Source: Pseudisothecium myosuroides
Taxonomy: Eukaryota > Streptophyta > Bryopsida > Hypnales > Lembophyllaceae
Length of the DNA: 64,000 nt
NCBI GenBank assembly: GCA_951799445.1
Contig: OX637289.1
Location: 47,282,264 to 47,346,263 of the forward strand
Direction: 5' to 3'
Position numbers and translations under genes: made by a program. Below are positions 44,762 to 57,752 of this stretch, one piece after another; the stretch's first letter is position 1, and each line of letters starts with the position of its first letter. The notes under the pieces were generated by a model. That model searched no databases. It worked only from the letters and a program-made list of their open reading frames with translations, and had not been told where the DNA came from.

Positions 44762-45628
44762 CGTCGTATTCCGCTAACAACCTGCAGCCAGTATTCACTG
44801 ATTATGGTGCACGTATACTTGGATTCCGAAAAGCCAGTGGCTTCGTCATAGTGCCAGCCTGTTGTCTACAGCTCTACTGTCCCTCGAATGTATGAAAAAA
44901 TTGCGTCGACAAATGTGATCTTACCTGTACCAGCGGTGGCAGTCCCTTGGATCTGCGCTCCGTAATTTCTGGACTGTAGTAGATTCTCCATGAAGCCAAG
45001 TCTGCAAAATCAAATCAAAAGCCATGAGTGCGCTTCTGCAGAGGTTAACGATTACGTCAACGAAGTTCAGAATTTCACTAGCTGCTCCACTACGACGTCC
45101 AGTACGCAGCGTACCTGATCGTGATACGAATTCGCTCAATGCCCACAACTGTAGGTCCCTCCTGCACGCTCCTTGCCGAATGTCTCTTCTGCGACAAGCT
45201 GAACTTCCAAAGTCACGCCGCAATCTCTGCAGCCGCTTGCTTTCATGACCGTCATGGGCCCCAGCGAAAGTTGCGTCCTGCATGGGCAGCCCGTAACTAT
45301 CTGCGCTTAATTACGGACTTCTAAATTAATCTTAAACCGCCGATTTACATTAATGGGACCTCCGATGCCCCTTTATCTTAATCCGTTGCTAAGTGTACGA
45401 AATCTACGTTTTCTGAAGAAGCCGCTCCTAATTAAACTCAGTGACGCAGCACTTCAGATAAAATATCCAGCCGCCCTCCGCTGGTCTGAAGAGCGATGTT
45501 ACCGTATGCCACGTCCGTTGACACGCAGGCTCGGTAGATACCAATGTACTCTGGTGTGAACACCGTCCGCCCAAACGCTGTAACACCGCCCAGTAGCACC
45601 ACCCTTATGGCCAGGTGTGTACGTACCC
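44762..45628 (-). other. 5' region of the Harbinger Myb gene and right end of the element
   Basis: A minus frame of 120 codons (45283-44921) shows no known domain. It is followed by a possible donor (TACAG/GTAAGATC near 44926) and an acceptor (GGCTGCAG near 44779), which would make it a spliced leader of the Myb gene. It does not join the Myb frame, so I treat it as untranslated. Confidence 0.4.
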
Positions 45629-45635
45629 ATAGCAC

Positions 45636-45836
45636 CTTCAATGACCTTCCTAAGGCATTTAAGGACAGATATTTGAGCACTGCAGCCAGAGTGATGCTGC
45701 TCGTATCATGGCAAGCAAACAGCGTGAGGTTGATGTTGTCTTCATCCGACGTGAGAATGCCGCCCTAGTTGGGCTTAGTAAGCATCACCGCCAGCAAATC
45801 TTGATCAGCGTCTGCCTTCCCCTCCTTCAGTCCCGG
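45636..45836 (-). pseudogene. P450 pseudogene, exon 4 remnant
   Basis: Aligns with exon 4 of the intact P450 gene (48807-48594): ADADQDLLAVMLTKPN, a TAG, then ILTSDEDNINLTLFACHDTSSITLAAVLKYLSL. The oxygen-binding motif AGHDST of the intact gene is ACHDTS here. The exon ends TTGAAG before a GTGCT donor, and the Harbinger element begins seven bases later. Exons 1-3 and 6 were not found nearby, so this is a partial duplicate. Confidence 0.88.
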
Positions 45837-46945
45837 CTCGGCAAAAAGCAAGTGTCAATCAGAGTTTAGGTTTGCAATCACTGAATAAGTAAACCCAGAC
45901 CTCCTTAATCACACAGCCTAAATGCCCAAAATGCATGTGCTAATACGGAGTTCAATCTATATCGATGTGACAATATTGTGTTGCATATTAAAGTCGATGC
46001 AGGACTTGTGAAGGTGGTCTAGAACCCTGTAAACTTAGATGTGCCTAGATGTCCACCTAGATTCAGACTGCTAATTCTAAACTGAATAAATGATTATACA
46101 AACGAAACTCTACAGTATATCAGTCATTCCATAAGACATTCCATAATTTGCACTGTCCAAATGCGACACCTACATTTGTACCAAAAATCAACACCAAAAC
46201 TTAGATATTGAAGACACAGGATGTATACAGCGGCAACATGAGAGTCGAGGAGAGACTAGTGTCAATTTTTGGTATACAGATAAACATTAGTTTAAAATTT
46301 CATAACTTATTCATGCGGGTATAACCTATACATGCGGGATGTAATAGGCATCTTACGAAATCTGCAGCACTAAATTTCATTGTTGGTATAGATTCTTAAG
46401 ATGTGAAAAAAAAACCTCGCGCAACTGAAGTGGTATGGCAAATAGAAAGTAACTGCTGTAGGTAACTGATGACGACTCCTTTTTATTCGTCCGTCTTTAT
46501 CAGTAAAATCATTCGTTGATGAAGTGTCTACGATCGTTCATCCAGCACCGCGGTCTTCGCAAGGCAAGCCTCTGGATGCTTGAGCCGGTTTCACCACAGA
46601 ACTGAAGGGGAAGGACCCAAAACATGCACGCAAGCAGAGAAGCAGAGCAATGTGCACGTTTTTTGCGCGTAGGCTGCACAGTATTAGCTTGTCTCATAAT
46701 TTGTGGTTGTGTAGATTCAGACATCACACTCTTACATAATTATACTCAACTGCTTACGTACGAGTGATGCAAATGCTAGACTAGACTAGACTACCAGAGA
46801 TCACACAGACTTCTACATATGCTCCACTACTTACAAGTGATGCAAAAGCCGTCCTTTACCAGAGATCACACAGACTCCTATATATGTTCCACTGCTTACA
46901 AGTGATGCAAATACTCTGCTCTTCCTGAAATAATTACAATCCAAA
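45837..46945. other. Spacer between the P450 pseudogene and the P450 gene
   Basis: No exon recognised. Holds the 3' flank of the intact P450 gene and a short tandem repeat (next entry). Confidence 0.5.
46740..46925. repeat. 65-bp tandem repeat just past the P450 stop
   Basis: ACCAGAGATCACACAGACT begins at 46793 and 46858, and CTTACAAGTGATGCAAA recurs. About 2.5 copies. It probably lies in the 3' UTR or just beyond it. Confidence 0.75.
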
Positions 46946-46947
46946 TC

Positions 46948-49900
46948 TCAGTTACCTTGCTTCTGGCATTCTTTCCAGATGTTCAACTGCAGGCCACGCT
47001 TGAAGATCGGCATGGGTTCGATGCTGATGGGCTCCTGCGGATCCACCATCACCCACTTGAACTGGAGCGCAATGTGGTGCAAGAACACCAACATCAACGT
47101 GCGAGCGAATTCGTGGCCCAGACACATGCGCGGGCCGCCCCCGAACGGAATCCACATGAACGGCGGGGGGCCGGAGCCAGCGAAGCGGGACGGGTCGAAC
47201 TTCTCCGGGTCGGGGAAATAGGCAGGGTTGTAGTGAGAGCGATCCGCAGACCAAAAGAGCTGCGCAACGTTCAGTATTGCATCAGATTAATTAGGGGATA
47301 GTAGTCAGATAACCTTGGGAAGCCAGGAGGCCGGAGAAACTTACTGCGTACAGAATAGCAAGGCACAATAATATCACGTACGTAGTTTTCTTGAATCCCA
47401 AACATCTGGATTAGTACTTTTCGGTTGATCGAAAGGCCCACACGGAGATCGAGGATTATTAGATTGCCTCGAAACTTAGTATTTTAAAGTTTAAAGGAGG
47501 ACTTCGTAAGAGGGACTGCATTAGAAGATCTTCTATAATCAATTGGCTCCAGGGGAATTAGTTTCCTCCATTTACTGTCGCACAATCTTTAGTTACAGAA
47601 CTTTGAGTTTACAGACGCACACTAGTTCCGAGCACAAGTTCCGTGTGTGGAAGTGATCGACGAAGCCTACAACACTTTCTGCTAATGTAGCACGCAGACA
47701 TGATGGCTTTCTTGGTGAACGAATGCATGCAGTGATCGAGAGCACTTGAGCAAGGCAAAGGGATTGAACTCACCTTCCACCCTTTGAGAATGCTGTATCC
47801 GGCGTACTGGAAATCTTGAAGAGCTCCCCGGAAACCCGCAATGGTCGGGGCCTGGATCCTCAAAGTCTCCTGCACCACTTGCCATGTGTACTTCATTCTC
47901 CTGGTGTCGTTCCAGTCCAGAGGTGCACCCTTCTTTTCCTCGGCAATTTCTCGTTGTTCTGCCAAACGAATGAAATACCACCATGTCAATGAACTTGTAA
48001 GCATCCTCAATTCCTCCTACAGAATCTTGGGGAGCTAGTGATCTTTCATCCTCGTCATAGAGAATCTAAAGGAGAAAATCTCTTAGGGCATCGATCCTCA
48101 ATGCCCCCCTCTGTTGTTGGCCTCTACAGCAAATCAAATGTGGACATTCTCGGCTGGTTTTGCTAGTCTTGTGATAAAAAATCTTCTCCATCGATTTGCT
48201 GTATAGGTCAATTATACAAGGTTGCATAGAGGATGGCCTAAGTAACTTATAGAATGCCGGAGGTACTGGAAAGTGGACCCAATTGTAACAAATCCAAAAG
48301 AGGGTGACTGCGAATTGAATCAGAAACAACATTTGAAGAAGGAGAACCGCCAGTGACGATGGGCCGAATCATTATCCTAAGATGCTGATTCAATATCAAA
48401 AACTTGAGGCGAACCTTGGAGAAATGTTGAATCAAATGCACACAAAAGAACTGTCTGAAACAGATTTATCAATGAACATCCGATTGATATATTAGTATTA
48501 GAGTCTAATTACAGATATGGGCTGGTGGTGGCTGAAATGTTGGCGGGGGCAGATCGACACTAGTGAGAAATTGAAGAGCAGGGCGGCAGGCACCTTGGAT
48601 GAGCTTGCTCAGACAGAGGGGATGGAGATGCAGATACTTGAGCACCAAAGACAGAGCGATGCTGGTGGAGTCGTGACCGGCTAAAAACAGCGTGATGATG
48701 TTGTCCTGGATGACCTCGTCCGCCATCCCCACGCCGTCCTCGCTGGGAGCCGTGAGCAGCATCGCCAGCAGATCTTTCCTCGAGGACGTCGTCCCCTCTG
48801 CCAGTTCCTGCAGACATGAATGAATCGCCACAGCACCCGCGTCCAAATTGTTACATATGCTCTGGATTCTGCAATACTCTGGAATAAATTTGATGTGAGC
48901 CTCCCACCCCATCTCACCTGCTTTCTCTCCGCAATTAGGGTTTGTAAGATCCGAAGCACGGATTGCCGTCCGAGCCACCCCTTGTGGTATGCCGTTCCGG
49001 GCATGTCGATAGGGAGCTGAAAAAGGCCAAGCAGTACATCCTGCACAGCAGCTTCCAGAGGACGGAACCGCGCGTCATGGTCTGTCAAACTCATGAACAC
49101 ATCCGCCGCCACGGCGAAGGTGAATTCCTGCACGGTGGGCACGCCCTGAATGCTCTCCTTCCCATCCCAGAACTTCGTAATGTGGTCTCGAGCGATCGCG
49201 TCGATTCTGGGCACAAAGCTCTCAAGCCCCTCCGGGTTGAAAAAAGTTGTGAAGATCCGTCGTAAAACCCTACAGCAACCCAGCAGAAGAGAACAGTATC
49301 ATGAAACAGTTAGCATTGGGGTGCCAATTGGAGAAGACGCTGACAAACATATTGATGGTTACTTTGCAGTTCATTTGAGATCTGGCATGGTGCATAGTAT
49401 ATATTCGGCATTAGTCAGAAGAGTTTGGACTCTGAGGCTCTTGCATAATAATGTTATGAATGCAGGGACCATAGGCATTGCAATTTTTGAATACTCTTCT
49501 TGGCAGAAACTCAGATGTGTTCATGTGAAAATTCACACCTGTGCATTTCACCGACTTGAATAGTTACGGAGTGCTTGCCAAGGAGTTTCTGAACTGGAGA
49601 TGGCCAGGAGCTCTGTACCAACTTGTTTTCATTTGAGAACAGAAACTTGTTTCCATCTGGCCCGCCTAGAGACACAGCCGGTTCCCCAAACAAATGTGTG
49701 GTAAAGACCTGTACAGTGTAATTCGAGGCCATTCATGAAAAATATTCGAAAGGCTCGTTACCCTTAGTTTCAGTCAGGCAACTTCCCAGCTTATGCATTC
49801 TTCGCCCTCAGAGCACGCGCGTCTACAAATACCGAAATGGACTACGTAACTGGTGAGAGCAGCCTGGTTGCTGGAATAAGTCGAGCCAGGTTACAATAAA

Positions 49901-50896
49901 TAGTCAATGGTGCAACAAAAGTGAACATGATTCTCCATAATCAATTGCTCGACATAACCTCTTGAACAGAGCTCACTGTTTGATAGGCACACCTTCACAA
50001 GTAGAGGCTCTTAATTCTCAAAACGTGGCGTTGCTTTAGAGTAATGATGCTCCTCTATTAGACATTTAGACCCTTGATTGAGCTTGATTGAACAACATCT
50101 GGACATCCATTGAGCTTATTTCTAGGAATGTGAAAGTAGACCCTCTTTATAGAAACTGATTTACACCAAGAACATGGGTTACTTTGCGAGTGCTCTCGTT
50201 CCTGTTCTAACGACTAATGACAAGGCGAGCTTGATGCCTAGAATTGCGCCTATCTATGCATTTCGCATCTTCATAGTTACTACCTGCAGAAGTGTATAGA
50301 TTACTGAATTGCTCGTAGTTGTTCACACATTCAATACTACCGTTCAAAAAATCGATCGAGAGAGTCTAACGGCTTCAAGCATTGACACAGGAAAAAGTTT
50401 TCATGCTTAGAGTCTCGGTACATCTGGATATAATCGCTCTAAGATACGGCGTCTACATTCTATTGGATGTAAGTCAAGACGATATACATATAATTCAGGC
50501 CGGGTCCCAAGAAAACAATCAGAGTAGCTTAATGATATCAAACCGACTGGGTTAGCATGCATGCATGAACCACGGCTTCCTCAGTATTGATTTCTTTCAT
50601 CTGAAAAATCAAGGCCACATACAGTATATGCAGTCTAATGCAACCCGGGAACAGAAACGCACCTCCCCGTACTTGGCCACCCGGGTGCTGGTGAATTGGC
50701 CCGAGTTGTTGGACCGATTGGCGGCCAATAAGTTGAGCGTCTCGCCGACCACGGGCCATCCGAAGCAGCCCGGCGGCACCGGCGGTGTGATCTCCTGCTG
50801 CAAGTTGCTCAGCTTTGCAGCCCATCGCCAATACACCCAACCCACCAGCCCTGCCACCAGCGCCACCGCCATGGCTGCCCACTGACCGACCTCCAT
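46948..50896 (-). CDS. Cytochrome P450, CYP85 clan (six exons, 488 aa, intact)
   Basis: A haem monooxygenase of the endoplasmic reticulum. CYP85-clan members usually oxidise terpenoids, sterols or hormones; the substrate cannot be read here. Exons on the minus strand: 50896-50663, 49708-49539, 49269-48918, 48807-48594, 47958-47774 and 47259-46948. All introns are GT-AG and the phases fit (1467 nt with stop). It has an N-terminal membrane anchor (residues 5-25), a proline-rich hinge with [14 protein letters not shown], the I-helix AGHDST at 295-300, ETLR (K helix) at 354-357, FDPSRF near 406-411, and the haem loop [10 protein letters not shown] with ligand Cys431. Length and motifs are complete. 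The start is the first ATG of exon 1. A partial pseudogene copy lies just downstream (39420-45836). The family could be CYP716/718/720-like, but that was not resolved. Confidence 0.93.
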
Positions 50897-52427
50897 CGCT
50901 AATTTACTAGCAGCAATTCAACTAAGGATTCTAGTGTACATACCAGCAATGAATTGAATTCATTTCAATTCCCCCCTTGAATATCAAGTAGTGGAATTAT
51001 GTGTCTTGCGCCGTGAGCTTATTACGTTTCTACCTTAGGCAGGGTGAGGAGGCGTGAGGGAGAGCACCAACTCAACACAACAGATGAAATGTTACCATTT
51101 GCTTGGTTTCTACACGCAGGACCGACTAGCAAGTCTTTATCGTGACCCCACTGCTGTAACGAGACTCATGCATAACATTGTTTATTACTGCTTGTGGAGC
51201 TCTCTCTTCCTCAGGACACCAAGAACAATCCGATATTTCGAGAAAAACTTCGAGAAAAGCCCTGCAAGCTGCCGTGAGTCACATGTGGAATAGGTTGTAC
51301 AAGGTTATCATGTAGTAAGACTGATGTCACATTCGTTGGCCTTCCAATGTAGGCTGATGTCACGATCGTCAGCCTTCCATTGTAGGCTAATGTCACGATC
51401 GTTGGCCTTCCCATAACCTGTGACAAGAGTTGCTATCCATAACATTGTTTACCAATGGGGTGACCCTCGAAATCATCCTTTTACATTACTGTGTGAATCA
51501 TTGGCTTAAAAAATTGCAAAAGTATTCATTGGAAGTCAAGCTTCTACAGAGGATCTCCTCTTTTCACAACAAATTCCAAGGATGAATAGTTGCACTTCTG
51601 TTCTATACAATTTGATTCTTTGTCATCTAGTGGCCACAAAATGGCCTCCTCGTTGTTTAAGGGTTAAAAGAGATACCCCTATAAAATTGTCTTGTATGGC
51701 TCCTCAGTTGGCAAGCATTTAGCAAAGTATAATACCTCCCTTGCATGGGGAAGGACTTGTCCATTGTTTGGTTATAGAATGTTATGATTATCGTTCTGGC
51801 ATGAAGGTATGTACAATTAAGTCCAATAATCTCACAAATTGCCTATTGTGCCATTCAAAGAATGTTACTTAATATAGAATACAATTGGCATTTTTTGTCT
51901 TGTATAATTTACATTGAAATCTTAGGCAATCCTAATAAGGAGTACCAAATCTTAGTTCGAAAAAAAAAAACTTCATTTTTGGTGAATTGTTTCATATAAT
52001 ATTTATAGTTTTACATGATAACTTGATGGAAAGTCATTGGTGATGGATTTTTTTATAGAATTTAATTGAGTAGGCATGTAAGAAACATCTAGTATATGCA
52101 CATCTTTCCTTCAACATACATCTCCATTAAAGTTTCAGAATTCCCTCCATAGAGATTTCAATGTTGGAGTGACAATATCCAAATTTTATAAACAGATATT
52201 TTATAGTTTATACCCATAATTGAAGACACCTACATTTGAATAGGAACATTTTTTAAACATCTAGATAGTAGAAATTAAGGTGGAGTAAGGGCCCATTTGA
52301 AATAATGATTATAGTAGGAGATCCATAGAGTGACCTTTTACCATCTAATTTGCAATTTTAAAGAGTTTAACTTCATGAAATATATTTTTTTAAATGGAAT
52401 GGCATCTCTTGAAATAGAATTGGCATC
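50897..52427. other. Upstream region of the P450 gene and AT-rich intergenic DNA
   Basis: The gene's promoter must lie in the first part. I see no clear TATA box at the usual distance. From about 51430 on the DNA is AT-rich with no gene. Confidence 0.45.
51321..51411. repeat. 33-bp minisatellite (3 units)
   Basis: CTGATGTCAC..CCTTCCA..GTAGG units start at 51321, 51354 and 51387. Units 2 and 3 contain ACGATCGT, a perfect 8-bp palindrome. Confidence 0.85.
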
Positions 52428-52431
52428 TTAA

Positions 52432-53343
52432 CCCCTAAAATATTAAGCATTTTTTGGCTCTGGAACCATTGAAAACTACCATTTCTGCTGCGATCGCTCA
52501 AGAATCTTTATAAAATATATTTTTTAGAATCTAACCATAGGATCTTGTACTTCACTTGTCTCAAATCATGTGGTAAAAATTTCAAGAAATTTGACCATTC
52601 CGATTGGAAGATATTTGCATCCAAAGTTGGGAAAAAAAAATTTTGAACTGTTTCTTGCAATTTCAGATGACTTTGATGGCCATTTGTGGATTTTTTTTGC
52701 ACTACGCACCATAAAGTTAAAATTTTTTATGTTGAAAATTTGAGTTGAGAGTCAAGAAAAAAGATTTTCAGCATATCAAAACTTGATTCTCACATATAAA
52801 AAAATTGTTAAGTAGAAGTAGGTCCAAAATTGATTGAAACACTAATTGTTAATAGCTCTTAGGTGGAATTAAAACACCAAAATTCCAACAGTGGAATTTT
52901 TCTTGCAAACAAACTTGAACTTGTCAAGAAAAAAAATTTGAATAAATTTAAAAATTGCATTCAAAAATGTATTCTATAAGTTGTTTTTGGAAGAAGATGC
53001 TTAAATTGCCCAAAAAAACAAGATTGTCCATATCTTTCTCATTCTGAGACCAAATAGAATGAATTAAAGCTTCAAATGTAGACAAAACATGATCTTTGAG
53101 AAAAAATAAAAAAATAAAAATAAAAATAAATTTTTTTTTTACTGCCCGATGAATTGCTTTTTTGCTTTAGGATGGCATAACTTTTGCTCTCATGCACCGA
53201 CTGAAAAAAAATTATACTTTTAGAAAGCTAATGTGATTCCCTATCTTCAAAAAGAATTTCAAAAAATCAGGTCAAAATTTGAGGCCACACGGGCCTACCC
53301 CAAATCTCAAGTGTCCCCCGAGGGTACTTTGGTACTTTAGGGG
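52432..53343 (+). mobile_element. TTAA-flanked non-autonomous element, family A
   Basis: TTAA (52428-52431) is followed by CCCCTAAAATATTAAG; the right end TACTTTAGGGG is followed by TTAA (53344-53347). 912 bp, no gene. The interior matches 1700-2727 and 57753-58641 in order, for example 'ccaaatagaatgaattaaag' near 53050. Confidence 0.7.
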
Positions 53344-53350
53344 TTAATCA

Positions 53351-53696
53351 AGTTGTTTCATTTTTTTGAACACGTGTGGAATTAATTACACATATTGAAA
53401 TGGAAATCACAAAGGACTCTAAAAGCATCCATCCTCTTATATGTTCATTGTTGGAACATTGATGAAATTGGTACATTCGAGGAAAGAAATATATACCTTT
53501 GTATTAGAGAACGTTTTTAACCAAGTTGTTTCATATTTTTTGAACACGGGTGGAATTAGTTACAAATATTGAAGTGGAAATCACAAAGGACTCTAAAAGC
53601 ATCCACCCCCTTATATGTTCATTGTTGGAACATTGATGAAATTGGTACATTCGGAAGAATGAAGTATATTCTTCTATATTAGAGAACGCTTTTGGA
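53351..53696. repeat. 173-bp tandem duplication
   Basis: 53351-53523 and 53524-53696 are close copies (GTTGTTTCAT..TTTTTGAACACG to ACATTGATGAAATTGGTACA..). The duplication begins just outside the TTAA element. The flanking DNA between 53700 and 54215 is AT-rich without a gene. Confidence 0.85.
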
Positions 53697-54219
53697 GCCT
53701 GAACTATTTTAGGACTTCTTCCCTTAATTTCATTTAATTTATGAGTGGCACTATTGAATTGGTTATTTAGCAGCACAAAAAGTAGGAGTTTTTTGGTAAG
53801 GGAATCCAACCTATTTGAGATCCTTTATTCCTTTAAAAAGAAATGAGTCTTCTAAGGAGGTTACAATTCAACAAAATATTCCCAATTTTAGCATATACAA
53901 GAAGAATCCAATGTCACTAGAATCAAATAAAAAAATTTATCCCTAATTTTTATTTCAAAAATACTGAAGATCATTCCATAGTTTTTTTCATGCTATGAGT
54001 GCTCCAAAAATGCATTCACAAATTGACAATTCTACAATTTTGACATTTTGACACTTCATTTGTGAATTATAGGCTTTATAAAATGTTTATTCCTTTTGAA
54101 TTCCATATTTTAATATTGATACCTTAGATGAGATTTTGAGGGGTTAAAGTCCCATTTCAAGCCTATTAAAATTTTATTTATTTTTTAAATTTATCAAAAA
54201 ATTTATCAAATATTATTAA

Positions 54220-54809
54220 ACCCTAAAGGACGGGTTTGAGCATAGTCCTTGTTATCTTGACTAGCTCTTGTAACAAGCATAATTCCTCATTTGTGTAGAA
54301 TAATTTTGATGATCGCCACTATTGAAATGAAACAAGACTTATTTAGCTTTCCTATAAAAAAAAGATCAACAAAATCGCACAATTTTTGAGAAAATACCAC
54401 TGTTAACAAGAGTAATGAAAGATGTTCGATTAGGGAGTACTTTGTATGTACGATGAAATAAAAATGTGGAAATCGGAATGCTCAAAAGTGCTCCAAAAGT
54501 TTTGATTTTTTTCCGACATATGTATATCATCATAATATTGATGTATAATTTTTTTCAAATCATTTTGAGATGTAGAAAAAAAGATATGAGAATGTGAAGT
54601 AATGGCCTACAATGCCTTTTCCACTCTCAAAAAATTCACCAAAAACTACACACTCAATCATTTCTTGATTGGATTGCGTTGATGGATTTTGCAAAGAAAA
54701 TCATCTAGGGTCTCTTTGTTGCTTATGGACTATTAGTGAGGTTCATATATCAATTTTTTTGCAAATGTAGTTGTAGAAGCCATATGGTGGCCTTATGGTC
54801 CTTTAGGGG
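54220..54809. mobile_element. TTAA-flanked non-autonomous element
   Basis: TTAA (54216-54219), ACCCTAAAGGACGGG at the left, GGTCCTTTAGGGG at the right, TTAA (54810-54813). The inverted ends agree at 11 of 12 bases. 590 bp, no gene. Confidence 0.7.
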
Positions 54810-54813
54810 TTAA

Positions 54814-55466
54814 TAGACGTGGCTGCATCAAGCTATAATGTGGCGTAGTTTCCACTGAGAACTCAAGGGAATTCATGGCCCTTTACAACTTTGAAATCTC
54901 ATTTAATGTTTATTTGTTCCCTACATGTGATAGTTTTCAACTTTAGGGAACTTACCAAATCTAAACCTTTTATGACCTGTCACACTTTCTAAAATATGTA
55001 AATGTAGTAAGAAATCATTCTTGCTTCTACAACTTTGTACTAAAAAATCACTCATCTATATATATTGTTTAATTCAAAAAAATTAATTTATAAAAAGAGT
55101 TTATATGATTAAAATGTAAAAAAAATTTGCAACATTTTATACACTTTGATTTTATATTCAAAAATTCAATAAATTGTATTCAAAAGTAATCTAATAATCT
55201 AGGACTAAGTGTAAGAAAATTTGTCTTATATACATTTTTCCTATGTATTTGTGATTCAATTTCCTTCTTAATTTCAAGCAATGAGCTATTTAAAACAACT
55301 TTAAAAGAAAATTATAAATTCCTAAACCTTTGTGATAAAATTTTTTTTTACATTTCAAAAAAAGTTATAGGGCTTATACATACATTAAAGTCTATGTAAG
55401 TCAATTGATATGTCCTTAATATTATAAGAAATTAATTACAAAACTTATTTCAAAATGACCATTTAA
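54814..55466. other. AT-rich intergenic DNA
   Basis: No gene recognised. Confidence 0.4.
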
Positions 55467-56300
55467 TCCCTAAAGGATCAATCTACTATTTTTAGCAACA
55501 TAGCAATTTTGGGCAGGTACTTGTGACTAGAAATTTGCATATTTTAGGCCCAAATTTTAATAGAAGTTGTGGACGAGGAATATCTTTCATTTGAACAAAA
55601 CTTAATGACATTTGGAAACATGAGTCAAAAGTTATGGCCTAATATGTTATTTTTTTCACCGGCCGGGCAATCTGGGCAGATCTTAAAAAATCACTTTTTT
55701 CAAAAGCAAAAATTTGAAATTGGTTTTACAGATTTATGTATATGTGGAAAGCTTTGAATCACTCCATTTTGATCAATGAGTCAAAAGTTATAATGAAGTT
55801 TAGTTTGCAGGCAATTATGGGTTCTCTACTCTAAAATAAACTTTGAAGTTGTTAATTTCATTCAATTTTCAATATTTTGGGAAAAAAATAAAACCTTAAG
55901 ATGTAGATTTTTTATTACAACATTGTAACCATTGGGATTGGCATTTTTCAATTCCATAATTAACTTAACAATTTAGTGTTTTGAACCATTCTCTACTTCT
56001 TTCTATTTACTATTATTTTTCTATATATTGTACAATTCTAAATGATCTGAAATTTTTCAATATGTAGTGAACCTGTCCTGAAGAATGAATCCAAAGAGTA
56101 ACCACCATTTTAAATATTTTTTCATACAAATTTGACCTTGAGAAGTGCAGCTGCTTGGTTTTTGCAGGGCCAAAAAAAGGATTTTTGTCAATTCAAATGC
56201 TAATATCTTGCAACCCACATGGTAGAAAATTTTTAAAAAAAAATTCCACATCCTTTCAAACCAATGTACTACAAGATCCTACAGTCATATGTGTCCAAAA
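55467..56300 (-). mobile_element. Diverged, inverted family A element (partial)
   Basis: TTAA (55463-55466) is followed by TCCCTAAAGGATC. The sequence then runs as the reverse of the family A interior: 'taacttaacaatttagt' near 55965 and 'atcttgcaacccacatgg' near 56205 match 58140-58190 and 57920-57940 inverted. The inner end is not clear. Confidence 0.5.
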
Positions 56301-57750
56301 ATGTTGTTTTTTTTCCAAAATTTGGTACTTGTGCTCAAAATGGCAATTTTGAAGTGTTTATGCGGAAAACTATTCCTTGAAAAGATGCAAGCACATCTTG
56401 TTCCTCCAATTTTCCCTCTCTTTGTTTTGAAAAAATCAAGAGCCATTGATCTCCTTCCCCTCTCCAATGCCGTTGATCTCTAATTAAAAAAATAAACAAT
56501 AGCCGTTGATTGCCATTGTGAGATAGACAATCTTGGTCATTGGTATTGAAAAGTCAATGATTATTTCAATGAAACCTCAAAGTTATATGTGTCTTTTGAG
56601 GAAACCTTAAAAGACACATATCTCTACTTTATATTTGTGATTTTTTATTTTTTTTTGGTGTTGTCGGTTAAATATTGAAACTACTTGCCATCAATATTCC
56701 TTGTGCTTACATTTTGAGTCAATCAATATTATTGTCTTATCTTATATTGCATTAGTTGTATTGCGCTTATTGCTTTGTAGCTTGTCTTGATAGTGAGTGA
56801 AGTTAAATTTTTTGTAATCGGTTGCTTAAAAAACACTATTTGATGCTCTTTGCTTTTGAGATAGTATAATTTTCTAATTTAGCATTTATTTGTATTTAAT
56901 TTTTGCAGACAAAAGGAAGACTTGATTGGCAAGTTGCTTCACCAAATTTGCATTTTTCGTTTTGTGGTGGGAACTGGGGAGGTAGTGGAATAGAAGCAAA
57001 AATTGCCGTGGATGTTGGAATGTTTCAATTATTTGAAGCAAGATCAATACATCAATGTACGTGCATTTTTGGCCAATGATGGAATTTCTTTGCTTGTCAT
57101 TGTCACTTTCCTTTGTTTTGTATTCTTGTGTTGGTAAGATGCTCCGGTCTTCCTTCATGTCTTCACATTACCTTTATTTTCTAATTCTCCTTCATCGATT
57201 TGTTTTTACATTCATTGTACAATTTCTATTACTCTTGTTGATCCAATTTTTTGTTTATTGTGCTTTGAATGAAGTGATGTGTTAGGGTTGGCAAAAAGGT
57301 GATTACGCATTATAAAGAGTGAATTGTAGTATTTTATTTGATAGTTTGAGCATTGCTATCAGAATATTGCTGACCAGATCATCATTGTTGTGGTTCCTAC
57401 AAAATTGAAATTTTCTTATGCAATTTAGGGCTTGTTGCTTCAAGAATGGAATTGAGAAGGAAGGAAAGAAAATTCAAAGAGGTGATGAAGAACATTGCAA
57501 CATTGGTTTAGGGTGTCCTATTCTTTATAAATTTGAGTATTTGTTTTAGATCAATACTTTTGTAGCATGTAATTTATTTAAATGAAGATTTTTGTTTTAA
57601 ATGTTTTTTTAATCCAATGGAAAAATGAGCTGTGTACTTGTTTAAATTCATGATTGGTTTTCACAATTTTTGACGTGGTTCGACACTATCACTATCACCT
57701 CAAAAGTAGCAGTAACTGCTAGTACAAAGATCAAGGAACTTAAGGGGTTA
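56301..57750. other. AT-rich DNA between two family A copies
   Basis: Open frames here are short. The 76-codon plus frame at 57055-57285 is Leu/Phe-rich, low-complexity sequence. I do not call a gene. It could be the inside of a larger element bounded by 55467 and 58641. Confidence 0.4.
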
Positions 57751-57752
57751 AT

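Larger units (their letters stand above)
40307..45628 (+). mobile_element. Complete PIF/Harbinger DNA transposon
   Basis: 5322 bp. Left end GGGTACATACACACCTGGC. Inverted right end GGGTACGTACACACCTGGC (18 of 19 identical). The triplet ATA is duplicated at 40304-40306 and 45629-45631, in keeping with the 3-bp target duplications of this superfamily. It carries the two usual genes, a DDE nuclease (plus strand) and a Myb/SANT-like protein (minus strand), pointing towards each other. It inserted four bases past the donor-side triplet of intron 4 of a P450 pseudogene. Both genes have in-frame stops, so it is no longer autonomous. Confidence 0.88.

Noticed and set aside
46952..50885. Other-frame ORFs across the P450 exons (for example 47254-46952, 49265-48963 plus strand)
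   Set aside because: They overlap confirmed P450 exons in the wrong frame or strand and carry no domain.
57055..57285. 76-codon plus frame rich in Leu/Phe that could look like a membrane peptide
   Set aside because: T-rich low-complexity DNA gives this by chance. No start context, neighbour or conservation to support it.
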